From assembly GCA_001414485.1 (NCBI GenBank), contig LLEY01000299.1:1-44372 (forward strand): a DNA stretch of 44,372 nucleotides, given 5' to 3'. The notes under the pieces are model-generated. The model worked only from the letters and a program-made list of their open reading frames with translations. It had not been told where the DNA came from and ran no database searches. Below, one piece after another: positions 19,815 through 31,800 of the stretch (position 1 is its first letter; every line of letters begins with the position of its first letter). The translations under genes were made by a program, and so were the position numbers. This stretch comes from Calycina herbarum (taxonomy: Eukaryota > Ascomycota > Leotiomycetes > Helotiales > Pezizellaceae).

Positions 19815-22800
19815 TTACGCTGCGTAGGCCGTAGGCCGAGCTCTAAGAGCAAGTAGTACATCTTCTGTTCTAGTTTATAATACCTTTCGGCCTGTTCTTC
19901 TTCGCCTCTCGAGTTTCTTTACAAGCGTACGATACTCCTTCGTTGATTCCTGCTGCTGTCTATTCAGAGCTCTTCTCTCTAACCCGGTGACAAACTAGGG
20001 GGGTGGGTTAAAGTGCTTAACCGCTAAAGCGTGTGTTAGTAGTATAGAGAGCGCCTAGGCGCCCTCTTAAAACTGGCGGAGCCGGGGTCTTGCTCTCCGG
20101 CGCGCCTCGGCCCTCTCTTCCTCTTCCTCCCTTCCTCTTACCTCTTCCTCGCCTTCCTCTCTGTCCTCTTCGAGCAATTCTAGCGCTAGCCTATATTCCT
20201 GAAGTCTTCTAAGCCTAAGCAGCTAGGTAGTGATTCTCAGCGCTAGCTTCCTATTCGCTAATGCTCCTCTAAGCTCTCTTAAGTTTCCGATGCTCTTCCT
20301 AAGGGCTCTTATAAGTACTTCTCTCTCTTATAGGATGTCTTAGTAGAACAGTACTAGATGCCCCACCGTCTCCCTTCTGCCTGCGCACGTATACTATAGT
20401 GTTAGCTAGCCTAGTACCCTTCTTACAAAGAGGAAGGCGTTAAGCCCTATTGCCCCTGTTCTTACCTAGACGAGTAGCGAGCTCTTTGCCTTAGCGAGCC
20501 CTTTATAGACTTTACGTAGCTCCCAGTTTACTAGGTCTACCTCGTCTAACGCTTCTATATACTACGTCGGGTTCTTCTCTCGAGCTCTCTTTCTTTAAGC
20601 CTCTAGGCGTTCCTGTTACTCTATAGGCGTAGCATTATATCTAAAACCCCCTCCCTCTATTCCCTACTCTTCTTTCTATGCTTGCCTCGCCCTCTAGGAG
20701 CACGGCATCGCTTTTCCTAGCTTTAACGGTCTTCCTCTCCTTCTTCTTAGCTACGCAGCTATATTCTTATAAGCACCTTAGATCAGCTTTCCTAGTTAAG
20801 ACATTCGGAATTTCTTTTCAAAAGCAGCTACTCGAAGGTTAAGATAGAGGTCTACTAGGGCGTAGTCTGCCTCTACCTCTAGGCTCCGGATCGGGGTAGC
20901 TTTATATACTTCTATTACTACTCGTAAACACTTCGATTGTTATATAAGGAAGCTTCTTACTATCCCCTTTACGCTCCCTCCTTTTAGCGTTGCTTAGTAC
21001 TAAGCTGACGCTCTATACGCAATTACACTTCTTATTACTACTACGTATATTTGCCTCGCGTAGTAGTAATCGACGTCCCACGTCTTACTAGCGAGCCTTA
21101 TAAGCGTAAAGGTCTACGTTATAAGCTTCTTCCGTACCCTCTCCCTATACGCTTTCTAGTTTAGTTTCCTATCAAGCTTAACTCTAAGGAACCTTATATA
21201 CTCGACCGGTATAAGCCTTGCCTCTCTGAACTGCACTATTTCTTTCTATAAGGCCCTCGTCCTTATAAAGTATATAAGTACTGTCTTTTCTAGGCTAAAA
21301 GCTATCCCTCGCTTATTTGCCTACTTATTACACACTCCCTAGGCTAACTCGAGTATCCTATAGTTTACTACTATACTCTTTGATATTATAAGTAGGTTTA
21401 TATTATCTACGAAGCCTACTATGATTAGCTTATCAATCCTCGCTAGGTTATCGTATAGTGTTAAGGTAAAAAGGATAAACAGTATCGGAGATAGCACTAA
21501 TTCTTATAGTACTCCTTATCCTAGGCTTCTTTTGTCCGCGAACCTTCTGTTAAAGAATAGCGTAGCTTTATACCTTAAAAGAAAGCTTCCTATCTAGGTT
21601 ACTACCTACTATAGCACTTTCTTCTCCCTTAGAGTATAGAGTAGCTATGTATAATCTACCCTATTAAATACCCCTACTATATCTAACTAAGCTAGAGACG
21701 CGTAGCTCTTGTTTTCCTACGCTATATATACTCCCTCTATTACTATTCTAATCGCTAGTTCCGTGTTCCAGTACTTCTAGTTACCTATTTATATCCCTAG
21801 GAGCATTATAGCGTCTTCTACGAGCTTTGTAAGCCTCTACGCTATTACCTTCTCAAGGATCTTGCCTATAGTTAAGAGTAGCGCTATTGGCCGGTAGGCC
21901 CCTGCTTTGCCTTATTCCTCTGTTGTTTTGCCTAGTTTTCTAAGTACTACTACTTTCGCGCGGCAGAAGTAGGACAGGAAGTGTTATAAGTAGAAGCTCG
22001 CTTCCGCTATTACTACGAGTACCTCTCGAAGTAGCTTATCGCACGCTTTTAGAAAGCCGTTTATAAGCATATCGAACCCTAGTGCTTTCTACGGCGCTGA
22101 TCTTATAGCTGCCTTAATACATTTCTCAGTCACCTGCTAGCTTACTTCGTATTCCTAAGAGAAGCTCTTAGGGCTCCATTCCCTGTTCAGGATACTAGAG
22201 TGATCAGCTGTTAATTCTAAGAAGAACTTCTCTATAAGGATACGAGCCTTATCTTTATAGTTCTCGCCTTTTACCCTACTAAGCAAGGTAAGTGTTAGTA
22301 GTACTAGTGTTTCAGGTTTTACGTGTCCTTTAAGACGTGCCTACTTTTCGAGTGTCTATAGTTTCCTGTCGTCTTTTACTACCTCTATAAGTGCCCCTCT
22401 CTAGCTCTTCGTCTTTGCCTTTCTACTTATTATTTAGAGCTCTTAAAGAGCGTCGTCGAGCTATTTCCTTAAGCTTCTTATACGTAGCTCCCTCTAGGTT
22501 CTTTCGCACTTTCTTACTTTATTCGACGCCTCTTTAACCTCCGTATTCTACTAAGGTTATACTCTCCCTCTATCTGGCTTTTAAAGCGGCGTCGAGGCTC
22601 GAGCTATTCGTTGAAGCTCTTCTACGAGCTTCTCAACAGCTCCCTCGAGCTCCTATACGTTCCAGATTACTAGTATCGCTAGGTAATTAGCCTCTGCCTT
22701 TACTAACACTTCGTCTATTAGCCTCCAGCTATAGCCGAGTGTCTACGGTGCCTCTCTTTCTTCTCTAGCTGCTATTATAAGAAGTTAAGCTATGTGGTCA

Positions 22801-23420
22801 GACCCTAGCAGGTCTAGCGTCCCCTACTAAGTAGCTACGTTTCTAGTAGAGAAGGCTAAGTCAATTATTAAGTTACGAGAGCCTTCTCTTCTCTAAGTAA
22901 CCTCGCTATATAGTATATTCCTCTTAAGCGCCTACTATGTAGCAAGCTTAAAGGTAAGGTCTACGTTCTAGTTATATCTCCTGTAGATATCCTAGAGGGG
23001 GTGGTAAGCGTTTAGGTCTCCTACTATAAGCGCTCTCCTTAGTCTCGCTTATTAAAGCATGTCCTCGATTAGTATTCGCCTAGCTTACAGGTTATATACT
23101 AAGTAGACTGTTGTTTCATTCGCTCCCTTACCTATTATTATACTTGCCTAGTTCTTACTAGTAGCGTATATCCAGCTTTCTTTTAAATACCTTTTATATA
23201 TAAAGAGTACTATTGCTCTGTCTAACTAAATCATATTATACCTCGAGCTTAAAGAGTAGCTTAGGGAGTCTCTCGTACTATTCCACGCTAGCTCTTGAAT
23301 TACTAGGATATCGTATTCCTCTTTATAATTTAGAGCTACGTTGTATACCTCTAGTATCTTCCTCGTGTTCTAGTATAGTACTATTATACTTATAGTAGTC
23401 CTACGGGTAGTGTTTAACCT
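19815..23420 (-). pseudogene. LINE ORF2: endonuclease and reverse transcriptase, RIP-mutated
   Basis: Read on the minus strand. An endonuclease/exonuclease/phosphatase-type domain starts near 23390 (Gln-Glu-Leu motif near 23300, degenerate QEP). Reverse transcriptase follows, with Phe-Val-Asp-Asn at about 21412-21400 (FVDD before RIP). A region near 20900-20870 resembles the Tad1 linker (Ala-Thr-Pro-Ile...Glu), and a C-terminal Cys/His segment lies near 20390-20330. The frame is the same at 23393, 21416, 20900 and at the stop 19817-19815, so no net frameshift occurred over 3.6 kb. An RNase H domain is not obvious. The start is approximate because it overlaps ORF1. Confidence 0.75.
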
Positions 23421-24883
23421 ACTTCTACTTCGTCTTCTTCTACTTAGTTCCCTGTTACGCTAAGAGAGCTTCCTAGCCTTTTAAGGAACTGAGTAAGGTT
23501 GCTCCTATTCGTAAGTCCTACCTTACTTATGTCCGTTGGCCTTCTTAGTATAGATCCTTGCCTTAGTCTCTTCCTCGTAGCCTATAAGCCCTCTTTATAG
23601 CTAAACGCGAACGGGTAGGGGGTCCCTACCCCTCCTTCCTTTAAAGCCCTTTATAGATTTATAAACGAGGTTAGCCTATCTAGGTATCGTTCTCTTACTT
23701 ACCTACAGTGCTGTTCTCCTGTTCAATACTCCTTTACAAATACTAGGTATTCTCTCTTATAATTCCTATATTTCGCTAGGTACTCCTTTAGATCCTTTTT
23801 ACTAGGGCACTCCTCTTTACCCTCTTCGTGCTTCTCGTATATACACTAGGCGTACCTCTCCTCTTATTTATAGAAGCGTGCTATATACCCCTACTTCTAG
23901 TACTTAAAGCACCTCTAAGCTACTGCTTCTGCCGCGTATCTCTTACACATGAAGTGTTATACCTCCTATAGCATCCCTCTCGAATATAGCCTTCTTACTT
24001 CTTCTATTATTACTACCTCTAGAATATAGTTCCGAAGAGCTGGCCCCTCCTAACCCTAGCGTTCTCTATACTTACTCCCTTGTTATATAATCTTCAGTGC
24101 CCTTATACTAGAGGCTTATAAGATGCTCTATAGTATACCCACTGTTCCTCCCTCGAGTATATCTGCCGAGACTCTCTTTACTAATACTACGAGCGTTCTT
24201 GCTACTACTACTACCCCTTATCCGAATACCTTCTTTGCCTAGCTGTTATCCTATATATATGCTGCCTATTTCTCCTCTTCGAACCGTATAATAATATCCC
24301 TGCTTTAAAGCTTCCTTGCTATAATTGCTCCTGCCCTATATCCTCCTATATTCACAGCCCCTATTACCTCCTTTGGTAATAGCTTATCCTTCCCTTCGTC
24401 TATCCCTATAGCCTAGACCGTAATCTCCTTTATATATTTAGCTAGTATAACGTATTCCCTTTATAGCGTGGTTCCTGCCTCTCTCTATAGCCCTCCGGCC
24501 CTAACCCTCTCTACCTACGTTAGGGTTCGTTCCTTTATACCTCTTATCTTCTTTACCACGATCGCGAGCTCCTCTTATAGAATACCCCTTATTATTGTTT
24601 CGTCTCCTCCTTTCCTAGCTCTTCTATACTCGAGTACCTTTCTCGCTGCCTCGATAATTACCTTAATACCCCTTTCCTCTGTTACTGAGTCGAGTATTAC
24701 TTAGATTAGGCCCTTCTCTATCGCGTCCGCGTATTCCGATGCTCCCCTCCGTCCTCTCTTACTCTGCTCTTCCTCGTTCGTTGTTCCGCCTTCGTTGTTG
24801 GTTGTTAGCGCGTCGGAGAAGGGATTAAGGGTTCTCTATAAGCCCTCTATCCTACTACCACTACTGCTACAATCACTCGACAT
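23400..24883 (-). pseudogene. LINE ORF1: Gag-like protein with CCHC knuckle, RIP-mutated
   Basis: Starts with ATG at 24883-24881 (Met-Ser-Ser-Asp). A Ser/Glu-rich N-terminus is followed by a central Gag-like part and a knuckle near codon 324 (23914 downward), where Arg-Cys-Phe-Lys is followed by Tyr and stop codons in place of Cys and Gln/Trp, and a second Cys near 23820. Start and knuckle are in one frame. Its expected role is RNA binding in the LINE ribonucleoprotein particle. The 3' boundary is approximate. Confidence 0.7.
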
Positions 24884-24987
24884 AATCGTAGAGTGCTTTA
24901 TTCTCTTTCTAGACCGTCTAACGGTCGCCTGAATGTATTTCAAGGCTTTTAGAGTCACTTTGTATATTTCGAAGTTTTTTTTATAAT

Positions 24988-24999
24988 TCTATAATATAT
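24988..24999. repeat. Right LINE target-site duplication (12 bp)
   Basis: Matches 19786-19797; Copia-A integrase sequence resumes beyond it. Confidence 0.65.
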
Positions 25000-27440
25000 A
25001 TTATAGGTTTCTCTTCTAAAAAGAAGATATCTATGATTATATTATAATTAAACTTAATATCGTCGTAGAGTGTAAATTTGAATTAGCTAGGTGACTTTCC
25101 ATGCTTTTAATAATACTTATAGTATTTAGTAAGATGTTATAGAATACCTTACTCGATATCGTAACCGGTACGCTCGAGTATACACTATAAGCGTAGTATA
25201 GATAAGTGACTAAAGCGCTTATAGAGGCGTCTAATATCGACATCTATAAGATAATATAGAGATTCTTATATAAGGTTATATACAGCCTTATTCTAGAGTA
25301 GAAAGAGGTGTCTAAATCGTTGTATAATCCTAAAACGTTCTACTTCTTAACCCTTTCCGTCTTCTTAAACAAGGACGTTCTAGAGGTTATTAAGTAAGAC
25401 GTGTAAACGGTCTATATCGTCGATATATATAATAAAAGGTGTGTCTAAGTATATAATATAGAATTCTATATAGCCGATCGGTATACTAATTATAATCGAT
25501 TCTAGAGAGGATAACGTAGCCTTTACTAAATTATATACTAATCTAGCCTTTAGTGCTTTCGTTAATAGAGATATTCTAGACGTGTTTAGTATACGCTAGG
25601 TATTACTCGTATTCTATACTTGACTTCTCTCCTACGCCGGTATCGATTATAACTCTAAAGAAGTAATCTCGTACGTACTTCTTAGCTATAGATGTAAACA
25701 CTTCTTCTATGAATTTGTAGAATATAGTATCTGGAATTAGCAGTGGAATAAATCTACTAAAAGCGTGATTTTATACTAAGTTTATTAGACTAGCTATAAG
25801 AGTCTAGGCGCTCGAATTATCGATATATCTAACAGAAGTAATTAAGTAGTAGATAACTTTACTATTAGAATTACTTTTATAATCTATTACGATCGTCTAA
25901 AGTGTTTCAGATATATCTTTCTCTTCTATACGTTCGACAGTAGCGATATAAGTATAGTAGATCTTTTTAACAAATCTACTGTCTTTTCTATAGAAGCTGC
26001 CTCTATTACTCTTTCGCTATTTAGTAAAGTAACGATCCTACTCTTCTTAAGTATAGTTCTAGGATCGGTGGCCTTCCTTTCTATATATATAACACTTGTT
26101 ACTCTTACCTTTGTACTAGTAGCTATAAGAATTACTAGAATTATACTTATAGAAGTAACGATCGATTATCAAAGTCTTAGTATTTAATACGTAGCTTACT
26201 TTGTAATTACAAATAGAGCTTCTTAAAAGAGTAATAGTGCTTTAGAGTAACGAGTTTTATAGAAAGGTCGAGTATATACTTCGGTATTCTAGTGCTTTCT
26301 TATATATAATAAGTAGCTTATTAGCTAATTATCTATCGCTTTATATATTCTTAGGAAGTCTATAGCGAAGTTCTTCTAATTTAGATAACATCTCCTTAAA
26401 GCACTAGCTAGGTGTCTTTTCTGAATATTCCGGCTTAGCTTTTATACGTAAGAATATAATACGATTCTACTTAGAGGATTACTCTCTAGAGTATAGCTTA
26501 TTCTTAAAATATAACTAGATAGTAGTAGAAAGAACGTCGTACGACTGATTAGTTTCTTCCTTAAAGACACTAGTATAAAAGTGGTTTAATATCTAACTCT
26601 TAAGTATAATCGAGAAGGTAAGATTATATACTAAAGGTAGTATACTACAACGGTTATATATATCTTTGAATATTCTTAACTTAAGCTTGAAGTTATCTCT
26701 CTTACTGCTATACTTTTGTTCGTCCGAGTATAACTTTATAAGGTTGATAAGTGTAAAGGCAGAGTTGCTTATCTAGCTATTGCTAGAATAGCTGCCTATA
26801 GCTGGTTAGCTTATAAGAGCGTTCTAGGTAGCAAAAGCTGTCGGTGGAGTTATAAGAGCTACTGCTGGTAGAGTTGTAGAGATAGGAATATTACTTATAA
26901 AAGCGTTTAAAGTAGTACTCGAAGTAGAAGGATTCTAGTATTCTTAAAGAAGTTTAGAGAATCGGTTAGAGTATTCTTTAAAATACTTATATCTCGTAGC
27001 TATCTCTTTAGATTAAGTCTCTAACTTATATACTTAGTCTCTTAATTCTTAGATTACCTATTTAGACTTTATAAGTTCTTAAGCCGTATTATAAAGTGCT
27101 TTTAATATAATAGCCTTATATCTATCTATCTCTACCTATATACCTCGATTACGTAGCGACTTACGTATCTTAATAAGAGTACTTCTTCCTATGTTTACGA
27201 ACTTCGATTCTAGCTAGTCGTTAAAGTCTATACGATATATCTTCTAGAGATAATCGTTATATATATTATCGACATCGTATTCCTCTAACTTTGTATTTAT
27301 ATAAGCCGTAGCTTCCTTGTCTTCAACCTACTATAGTAGTGGTGCTATAGTATCGGTAGTGTCGACGAAGTTGTCGGTGCTTAAAGTAGTAATAATAAGT
27401 AGTATCTTATACTAGGTAAATAGTATATTATAATCTTATT
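25000..27440 (-). pseudogene. Copia-A gag, protease and integrase N-terminus
   Basis: Minus strand. The Gag-like region spans about 27400-26150. A CCHC knuckle lies at 26098-26062, with Cys-Tyr-Ile-Tyr-Arg-Lys-Glu-Gly-His showing Cys-to-Tyr RIP. A protease motif Ile-Ile-Asp-Thr-Gly at 25656-25630 keeps its catalytic Asp. An integrase zinc-binding part has Arg-Arg-Leu-Tyr...His near 25230-25206 and Tyr-Lys-Tyr-Tyr (Cys-Lys-Tyr-Cys before RIP) near 25120. The frame reaches Asp-Ile-Phe-Phe at the LINE junction. Order and motifs are typical of a fungal Ty1/Copia polyprotein. The gag start is not resolved. Confidence 0.78.
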
Positions 27441-27519
27441 TTATTATAAGTTATACTTTTAATACTTATAAGTTATTAAAATCGAGTAAATTATCTTTGT
27501 ATAATAGTCGTTCTAAAGG

Positions 27520-27665
27520 GTTTAAGAGCGGTTATAAGAGCGGTTATACTATAAGTCGAAGAGGTTATAAGGTTATAAGGTTATATTATAATTCAGAGAG
27601 GTTATAAGGTTATTATAAGAGTGTTATAATTCGGAGAGGTTATAAGGTTATTATAACTATACTAC
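27520..27665. repeat. Short tandem repeats in the Copia-A leader
   Basis: GAGAGGTTATAAGGTTATTA occurs twice with a 39-bp period (27590 and 27629), preceded by shorter GGTTATAA copies. They lie in the 5' leader between the LTR and gag of Copia-A. Confidence 0.65.
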
Positions 27666-27716
27666 AAGTCTAAGAGTTTATAGTAGTATTATCAAGGGTA
27701 TAACTAGTAGAAGAAG

Positions 27717-27721
27717 TCTCT
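27717..27721. repeat. Left target-site duplication of Gypsy-2 (TCTCT)
   Basis: Repeated at 39968-39972 after the other LTR. Confidence 0.88.
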
Positions 27722-28185
27722 TGTAACGAAACTCTAACGAACTAAACAAAGATAACTAAGTCTCGAAGGTTGGTATATAGTAAGAAGTATAAATACGCCG
27801 GGTTGTTTACTTAGAAGTGAACTCGTTACTTATATTAAAGATATTAAATAAGATAATAAGATTAATAACTAAAGTTAAGTACGAAGCTCCTATCTAATAG
27901 TAGACGTGCTAGTCTTATATAGAACCTTCGTTTCCTAAGTACGTCGCTTACATCGCTTACGTCGCTTACGTCGCTTACGATTAAGGCGATTAAAGCGATG
28001 TAGGCGATCACGTTATATAACCCCACGTAACTTCTAATATTACTATAATAGTGAGATCCTAAAATCTCTAATGTCCTTCTATATTACTGATTTCCTCCTA
28101 TATTACTTTCCTTTCCTAGATATTATACCTTATCCTATTAGAACGCTATCTAGACTACTTACCACGTATACTATGATTCGTAACA
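27722..28185 (-). repeat. 3' LTR of Gypsy-2 (464 bp)
   Basis: Plus strand starts TGTAACGAAACTC and ends GATTCGTAACA. Ends resemble the Gypsy-1 LTR, but the GATC cluster is replaced by repeated CGTCGCTTA words and a facing GGCGATTAAAGCGATG arm (about 27930-28012). Confidence 0.92.
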
Positions 28186-28274
28186 CTATCCTCTTCTTAG
28201 ACTAGCGTGTCCTCACACTTAAGTATAGCCTAAGAAATATCGTTAAGAGGCTAGTAGCCTCCCTAGTTCCTATT

Positions 28275-28892
28275 ATGTCGTTAACACCTCTCTTAAAAGA
28301 TAAGCTTAAATAATATAGGACCCTTAACGCCCTTCGAATCGAACGTTTAGGACGTGAAATAATTCCTTACACTTGTTATATAAATACGAAAACCAGTTGT
28401 CGATATATTAGCGTTCCTAGTAGTTCTAAGTATTCCGAGTATACTAGGAAGGGTAAATCTTATGATATTAAGTCGTAAAATCGAATACTCTTAATTTTTA
28501 AGTAGGAATCTATCGATGCCTAGAAGCGGAGGTTATAGTAGGAGGAAGAGATAGCCTATAAGATTTAGGAAGAAGCTATATAGAAGATCCTTCGCCTACG
28601 AAAACAACAACGCTTTCTTACGGAGCAGGAGTAAGAGATACTCTGTTATAGTCTTACTAACCTATAAGAACTTAATAAAGCTAATAAAAAAGAAAGAGCA
28701 GAGAAAGAGAAAGAAGAGAGGGAATTAGAGGTTGCCTAGCTAGTGGCCCTCTCTTCTTCTAGCGACCCTGCTTTTATTACTAAGCCGACTCTTAATTCGG
28801 CTTTCCTTAAGGCTTTCTCTTCTAACTACGAGATATAGGTAACCCTAGGTTTTAGTAGTAGAACTTCCGAAGTTCCTCTAAGCAATAGTTAA
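28275..28892 (+). pseudogene. Antisense Zn2Cys6-like accessory ORF of Gypsy-2 (205 codons)
   Basis: Plus strand, antisense to the element, ATG at 28275 to TAA at 28890-28892. The cluster reads C-x2-C-x6-C-x10-C-x2-C-x6-C when Tyr (TAT/TAC) at four positions is taken as RIP-altered Cys; the third Cys is retained. A charged segment (Ile-Leu-Arg-Leu-Arg-Lys-Gln, also present in Gypsy-1b) and a C-terminal Tyr-Glu-Ile...Leu-Gly-Phe...Ser-Arg-Thr motif align with the Gypsy-1b version, while most other residues differ. Internal stops are mainly RIP-type. Start, stop, length and motif order are conserved between subfamilies, which argues that this strand was protein-coding. Function unknown; DNA binding is inferred only from the cysteine pattern. 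Confidence 0.65.
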
Positions 28893-31800
28893 GATTGCCT
28901 TTTAGCTTCTAAGTGTTTTCTAAGTATAGGTAATCTAACTATTTAATTAAGTACTTGATCTTGCCTCTAATGATTTTATAGTTAAGAATTCTTTCGACTT
29001 TATATTCAGCGTTTAGATTAACTAGTTGAATTTCTATAAATAGGGCTAGTAGTACTCCTAGTAGTACTGGTTTAAGTAGGGATATATAGAATACTAGGTA
29101 GATGTTTATTATCCTTAGTAGTACTAATTTATAATTTAAAGGTCCCTTAACGTGTTTGATTTTAAATAGTCTAAGTTTTTTATAATCTAGTTTATTACTC
29201 GGTCTTTTCGTATCGATGTTTTTCTATACTAAATAGACTTTATCCCTCTCTTTTAGCGTTAGCTCCTAACTACGTCGTTTATTATAGTAGTATACGTTTC
29301 TTTTAGCTATAAACTACAAGTCCTCTACTAGTTCCTTATATAGACTTTTAATTTTTAAGACTTAAATATAAGTAAGTTAGTTATTAATAGTCGTAGATAG
29401 TAGTTCTTAATACGCTGATAATTTATATCTAAAGTTAGTATAGAATAGTATAATAAGTGTTGTTTCTGTTACTAAACTATTATAGGTAAACTGTACTAAA
29501 GGCAGCAGTTCTACCTAGTTGTCTTACTAGTAGTTTATATAATAACAAAGGTATGTTTTAACTACTTAATTTATCTATTTATTTCCTCTATTTGTTTAAG
29601 AGTGAAAAGCTATAGAAAGCTTTCTTTTTACACCTAATTATTCTATAAGAGCGATTTAAAATTTCAAGGTAAAGAGCTTGTCTTTATCTAAGAGTATCTC
29701 TTTAGGTAGTCTATATCTTAAGACTACTTCTCTAAGGAATGTAAATACTAATTCCTTAGCTATACTTAACTCTATATATACTATTAAAATTATATACTTC
29801 ATAAGTTGTTCTATAATAACTAGGATTATATTATACTTAACTCCTATTATTAGATCTTTAGATTTTAGTAATTTAATAATAAAATCTATAGATATTAATT
29901 TCTAAGGTATTTGTAGTATTAGAGTAGTATTCATCTGTCTATAAGGAGTATAGCAGGAAGCCTTATTCCTAGTATAGGTATTATATTCTACTATTACTTC
30001 CTTAACTATCGCGGATAACCGATTAATATAGTAGTGTTATCTTATTCTCTAGAGGGTTCTACAAATTCCTTAGTAACCGTAAGCGAGCGTAGTATAGTAT
30101 TCTTATATAAACTCCTTTATATACGAGCTAGGAACCTATAATTTCCCTTTTATATATTAATTATAACCTTTATATATATTTTAAATCTTATCTATCTAGA
30201 TGTTGTTTATTACTACTATCTCGTATATAGTAGGTACTAAGTCTTTATTCTTAAGAGTTTTTAAGATTATAATCTTCTTATACTCTTTATTTCCCTTAAA
30301 TCCGGGTTTCTAGCTAAGAGTATTAGCTTAGGCATTTAACGTTCTCTTTATATGTTGAATAATAATATTAAATCCTTCTAATATCTCTAACTATCTAGCT
30401 AATCGTTTTATCGTAAGTTCCTTAGTTATTATAAACGTTCTAAGGTTCTCGTGGTTAGATAAAACTGTGACTAGGTATTTTACTAGCTATAAATAAATTC
30501 TCTAGTATTCTAAAGCTAATACTATAGTAAGTAGTTCCTTGTCGAAGATACTATAGTTTTGTTATACTAGGTTAAATATTTTAAAATAATATATAATAGG
30601 TATAAGTTTTCTCTTATTATTTAGTTATAGGTGAATTATACCTACTACTATGTCTGAGGCGTCTATTTCAATCGTACTAGGCTTGTCTATATCGAAATCG
30701 TATAGAATAGGCTTCTCTATAAACTTTGCTTTGATTTTCTAAAAAGCACTCTCTACTTATTTATTCTATATAAACTTAATAGCTTTCTTAACTAGTACTG
30801 ATATTAGTTTAGTAATCTTTATATAGTCTTATATAAATAGATAGTAAAAATTTATAAATCTAAGGAAAGACTATATATCTTTCACGTTCTCTAGTAATTT
30901 CTAATTTAAGATGTCCTAGATCTTTACTAGATCTATTTCTATTTTTCCTAGGCTAAATACCTATTTTAGGAAAAGTGTCTAAGTTACTCTAAACTTGTAT
31001 TTCGAGAGTTTTAACCGAGAGTTTACTTTTATAAGTTGTTATAAAACTTCTCTAACATGTCTCTTATATTCTTCTTCTTTTTCTAAGAAGATTAGAATAT
31101 TATCTAGGTAATAAATTACTATTACCTCTAGAAGATCTCTTAAAATATTATTATTTTATCTCTAATATATAGCTAGTATATTATAAAGTCTAAATAGTAT
31201 AACTGTGTATTTATAAAAGCCCGATAGTAAGGTAAATACTGTCTTCTATTCGTCTCTGACTTTTATTTATATAAGTCTATAGATGTTTTGTTGATCTAGT
31301 TTCATAAATTGTACTACCTTACCTAACTTATCTTATAAGTACTAGCTAGGTAGTAGTAGATAAGCGTTCTTAACTATAGTATAATTTACTTCTTAGTAAT
31401 TAATATATACTCTTCTATCTAGATCGTCTTTCTTCTTAATAATAAGTATGTTTAAGGTAATTAGCGACTTAGATCTTCTAATATATCCCTTTTTAATACC
31501 TTCTTTTATATAACTTTCTATTCTCTATAGGCTTTTCTAGTTATATAACCGAAGTTTCTACTTTAAGAAGTGATAACCCTCTTTTAGTTTAATCTTATAA
31601 TCCTATAAGCGATGTTCTAGCAAGGCTCGTAAGTCTTCCGGGTTCTCGAACAAAGCCCTAAATTCTCTGTACTATATAGGTATTTTGTTATCAGCTGTCC
31701 TACTAACCTATAGAGGACCCTGGGCAAGGTGTCCTAGCGTCTTAGAAGAGGTGGCGCTAACCTCGTTCTAGCCTTAAAGTCACAATTATAAGCCTATATA

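Larger units (their letters stand above)
19798..24987 (-). mobile_element. Tad1-like LINE (non-LTR retrotransposon) nested in Copia-A
   Basis: About 5.2 kb, minus orientation, with two ORFs (zinc-knuckle ORF1; endonuclease plus RT ORF2), no LTRs, an (AAT)n 3' tail and 12-bp target duplications. It sits in the integrase of Copia-A. Its GC content is clearly higher than that of its surroundings, yet CpA is scarce, so it was GC-rich before RIP. Both frames are indel-free over kilobases, with stops of RIP type. Probably full-length, since it includes an ORF1 start and about 100 bp of leader. Confidence 0.85.

Noticed and set aside
23213..25243. ORFs of 60-78 aa at 23213-23395, 24468-24704 and 25037-25243
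   Set aside because: The first two lie antisense to LINE ORF2 and ORF1. The third lies out of frame in the Copia-A integrase region.
29678..29905. 75-aa plus-strand ORF
   Set aside because: It is antisense to the conserved integrase region of Gypsy-2; no homologous open frame is maintained in Gypsy-1b.
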